Source of the DNA: Neolewinella maritima
Lineage (GTDB): Bacteria; Bacteroidota; Bacteroidia; Chitinophagales; Saprospiraceae
Length of the DNA: 64,000 bases
Direction of reading: 5' to 3'
Assembly: GCF_923081025.1 (NCBI RefSeq)
Contig: NZ_CAKLPZ010000001.1
Span: forward strand, 1,054,001 to 1,118,000
The translations under genes and the position numbers were made by a program. Positions 62,243 through 64,000 of this stretch are shown piece after piece. Below the pieces are notes generated by a model that was not told where the DNA came from, made no database searches, and saw only the letters and a program-made list of their open reading frames with translations. Positions within the stretch are counted from its first letter, which is position 1. Each line of letters begins with the position of its first letter.

Positions 62243-62869
62243 ATGTACGTAATCTATATCAACGACCGACCGCTGTACCTGCTGCCACAGGATGCCGCCG
62301 CCCCCCCGATCAACGGCAACCCGGCCACCCACCTGGCCGCCCGCTACACCGGCAAACGCAAGAGCCTGCTCAACTACGCCGATACGCTGGAAAAAGGGAG
62401 CCCTAAGGTGACCTCCGTAGCCCTAACTGCCCCCGACGTGGAGGAGCTCTGGAACGACTTCCGCTCGCACTATAAATGGGTAGAGGCCGCCGGCGGCGTA
62501 GTGACCAACGTGACGAATGAGAAGCAGCTGTTCATCTTCCGGCGCGACTACTGGGATCTGCCGAAGGGCAAGCTCGACGAGGGCGAAGAGGCCGCCGCTG
62601 CCGCCCTGCGGGAAGTAGAGGAGGAGACCGGCCTGGAGCAGATCGAGCTAGGGGAGGCCCTGCCCACCACCTACCACACCTACCGGAGCAAAAAGGGCAA
62701 CCGCATCCTCAAGCCTACCTACTGGTTCCGCATGACGACCGAACAGCAGCAACTGGTGCCCGAAGCCGGCGAGGGCATCGTGCTGGCGCAGTGGCGTAGC
62801 CTGCAGGACGTGCTACGCGAAGACGAGCCGATTTACGCCAGTCTGCGGGCGCTACTGGAACGTGCCTAG
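62243..62869 (+). CDS. NUDIX hydrolase
   Basis: 208 aa from the ATG at 62243. The complete NUDIX box G-x5-E-x7-REVEEETGL is in PKGKLDEGEEAAAAALREVEEETGL (split here as PKGKLDEGEEAA and LREVEEETGL). A 70-residue N-terminal extension (MYVIYINDRPLYLL onward) is present, as in Bacteroidetes relatives next to pyrE. The substrate, some nucleoside-diphosphate compound, is unknown. 39 bp before adk. Confidence 0.9.
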   Translation: MYVIYINDRPLYLLPQDAAAPPINGNPATHLAARYTGKRKSLLNYADTLEKGSPKVTSVALTAPDVEELWNDFRSHYKWVEAAGGVVTNVTNEKQLFIFRRDYWDLPKGKLDEGEEAAAAALREVEEETGLEQIELGEALPTTYHTYRSKKGNRILKPTYWFRMTTEQQQLVPEAGEGIVLAQWRSLQDVLREDEPIYASLRALLERA

Positions 62870-62877
62870 GTAAAACC

Positions 62878-62885
62878 TATCTTTG
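62878..62885 (+). promoter_or_regulatory. -7 box before adk
   Basis: TATCTTTG, full match to TAnnTTTG, 23 bp before the adk ATG. No TTG at the -33 position. Confidence 0.5.
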
Positions 62886-62908
62886 CCGCCCACTCACGCT
62901 TCGACTCC

Positions 62909-63490
62909 ATGTATAATTTGATTCTTTTCGGCCCTCCGGGATCGGGGAAAGGTACCCAGGCCGCCTTCCTCGTCGAGCAACACGGCTTCCTGCACATCAG
63001 CACCGGCGATATGTTCCGCGAAGAGCTCAGCCGCAACACACCGCTCGGGCAGCAGGCCCGCAACTACATGGACCGTGGCCACCTGGTACCCGACGAGGTC
63101 ACCATCGCTATGTTGCGTAAACGGGTAGTGGAAAACCCGGACGTGCCAGGCATCATCTTCGATGGCTTCCCCCGTACGGATCCCCAGGCTGCAGCCCTCA
63201 ACGACCTCATGGAGGAAAAATGCGCCGGTATCGATGCGCTCATCCTACTGGACGTAGACGTGGACACCATCGTCAAGCGTATCCTCGGCCGGGCGGCCAC
63301 CAGTGGCCGGGCCGACGATGCGAAGGAAGAAGTGATCCGTACCCGCTACAGCAATTTCATCAATTACACCGCACCGGTCTACGATTACTACGACAAGCTG
63401 GGTCTAGCCCATAAGGTCAACGGTGCACAGACCATGCAGGAAGTAGCCAACGACATCGCCGCTATCGTACGGCCGGCAGAACAGGACTAA
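62909..63490 (+). CDS. adk: Adenylate kinase
   Basis: 193 aa. P-loop FGPPGSGKGTQAAFLV, STGDMFREEL, DGFPRT and a short LID (RILGRAATSGRADD) without zinc Cys residues, so a short-form adenylate kinase. It balances ATP, ADP and AMP. 18 bp before obgE; the adk-obgE order is common in Bacteroidetes. Confidence 0.96.
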   Translation: MYNLILFGPPGSGKGTQAAFLVEQHGFLHISTGDMFREELSRNTPLGQQARNYMDRGHLVPDEVTIAMLRKRVVENPDVPGIIFDGFPRTDPQAAALNDLMEEKCAGIDALILLDVDVDTIVKRILGRAATSGRADDAKEEVIRTRYSNFINYTAPVYDYYDKLGLAHKVNGAQTMQEVANDIAAIVRPAEQD

Positions 63491-63508
63491 TCAAGTAAAA
63501 CGGGGGGT

Positions 63509-64000
63509 ATGGCACGCGCAAATTTTGTTGACTACGTAAAGATCAACCTCACCTCCGGCAGCGGAGGACCGGGGTCCAGGCATTTCTATCGCGCCAAGGG
63601 CATTCCCAAAGGTGGTCCGGACGGCGGCGACGGCGGACGCGGCGGACACATCATCCTGCGCGGCAACCGCAATCTCTGGACGCTGCTGCAGTTCAAATAC
63701 AAAAAGCACATCCGCGCCGAATCCGGCGAGCGCGGCACCGACAACAATAAGTCGGGCGCCACCGGGGCTGACGTGATCCTGGACGTACCCCTGGGCACCA
63801 TCGCGCGCGACGCCGAGACCGGCGAAGCACTTTTCGAGGTCACGGAGCACGGCACGGAGCGCATCCTGGTGCAGGGTGGCCGCGGCGGACTTGGTAACTC
63901 CCACTTCAAGTCGTCCACCAACCAGAGCCCCGACTACGCACAGCCCGGCGAGGCTGGCATCGAGGCCTGGTACATTTTGGAGCTCAAGGTGCTGGCCGAT
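63509..64000 (+). CDS. obgE: GTPase ObgE/CgtA, N-terminal part
   Basis: The first 164 codons, open to the right window edge. The ATG at 63509 begins MARANFVDYVKINLTSGSGG, and the Gly-rich Obg domain follows with KGGPDGGDGGRGGHIILRG, the VPLGTIARD segment and VQGGRGGLGN. The GTPase domain would start just beyond the window. Obg proteins act in large ribosomal subunit assembly and stress control. Confidence 0.95.
   Translation, partial: MARANFVDYVKINLTSGSGGPGSRHFYRAKGIPKGGPDGGDGGRGGHIILRGNRNLWTLLQFKYKKHIRAESGERGTDNNKSGATGADVILDVPLGTIARDAETGEALFEVTEHGTERILVQGGRGGLGNSHFKSSTNQSPDYAQPGEAGIEAWYILELKVLAD

Noticed and set aside
1-64000. tRNA and rRNA genes
   Set aside because: No cloverleaf-like segment with a TTCGA-type arm, nor any rRNA-like stretch, was recognised in the intergenic DNA.

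Overview
The window reads as a chromosomal segment of a marine-type, GC-rich member of the Bacteroidetes, most like the Saprospiria/Lewinella group. The reasons are a short RpoD of the Bacteroidetes type (288 aa), the gliding-motility lipoprotein GldH, two large carboxypeptidase-regulatory/outer-membrane-barrel proteins, the ftsH-rsfS/birA and adk-obgE neighbourhoods, lack of clear Shine-Dalgarno sites, and -7 boxes of the TAnnTTTG type close to start codons. No rRNA, tRNA, CRISPR array or prophage was seen.

Layout. 0-2.5 kb: end of a D-threonine-aldolase-like gene, an M19 dipeptidase and an RluA-family pseudouridine synthase. 2.5-11 kb: an accessory island of lower GC. It holds an IS1182-like and an IS4-like element, sequences that look like integron attC sites, a nonsense-interrupted HEPN-type gene, a DUF6572 gene, a TPR-like protein, and a neighbouring pair of aminoglycoside-modifying-type enzymes (ANT(6)-like and AAC(6')-like). 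11-20.4 kb: a HbpS/GlcG-like protein beside a xenorhodopsin-clade microbial rhodopsin, an MmcQ protein, and two paralogous outer-membrane barrel proteins, each followed directly by an array of short TTCG-type hairpin repeats. 20.4-27.2 kb: purE, glnS, SUI1, DUF983, rpoD, gldH, dnaJ, grpE. 27.3-37.2 kb: a LolA-like protein, a frame-interrupted BNR-repeat protein, DUF4112, cmk, DUF2795, a transglutaminase-like secreted protein, an ABC-F ATPase and tesB. 37.3-46.9 kb: thiolase / half-size asparaginase / acyltransferase with overlapping ends, a GxxExxY gene between 42-bp inverted repeats, a secreted protein, dcd, prmC, a SWIM protein and a three-gene membrane/lipoprotein cluster. 46.9-64 kb: a metallo-beta-lactamase-AceK fusion preceded by a PAS/sigma-54 regulator, ftsH, rsfS, birA, an S9 peptidase, a gluconokinase-type kinase, a UbiA-like protein, an M42 aminopeptidase, pyrE, a NUDIX hydrolase, adk and the start of obgE.

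Most of the window is ordinary housekeeping. The parts that stand out are: the attC-like cassette remnants with an insertion sequence inside one attC arm; the TAGA/TTCG hairpin arrays built as large mirror-image structures around a conserved core; an 18-bp GC-rich motif found six times; the GxxExxY inverted-repeat unit; the rhodopsin with Asn at the position of the cytoplasmic proton acceptor of its relatives; and the MBL-AceK fusion. All calls are from reading the sequence; no database search was run.
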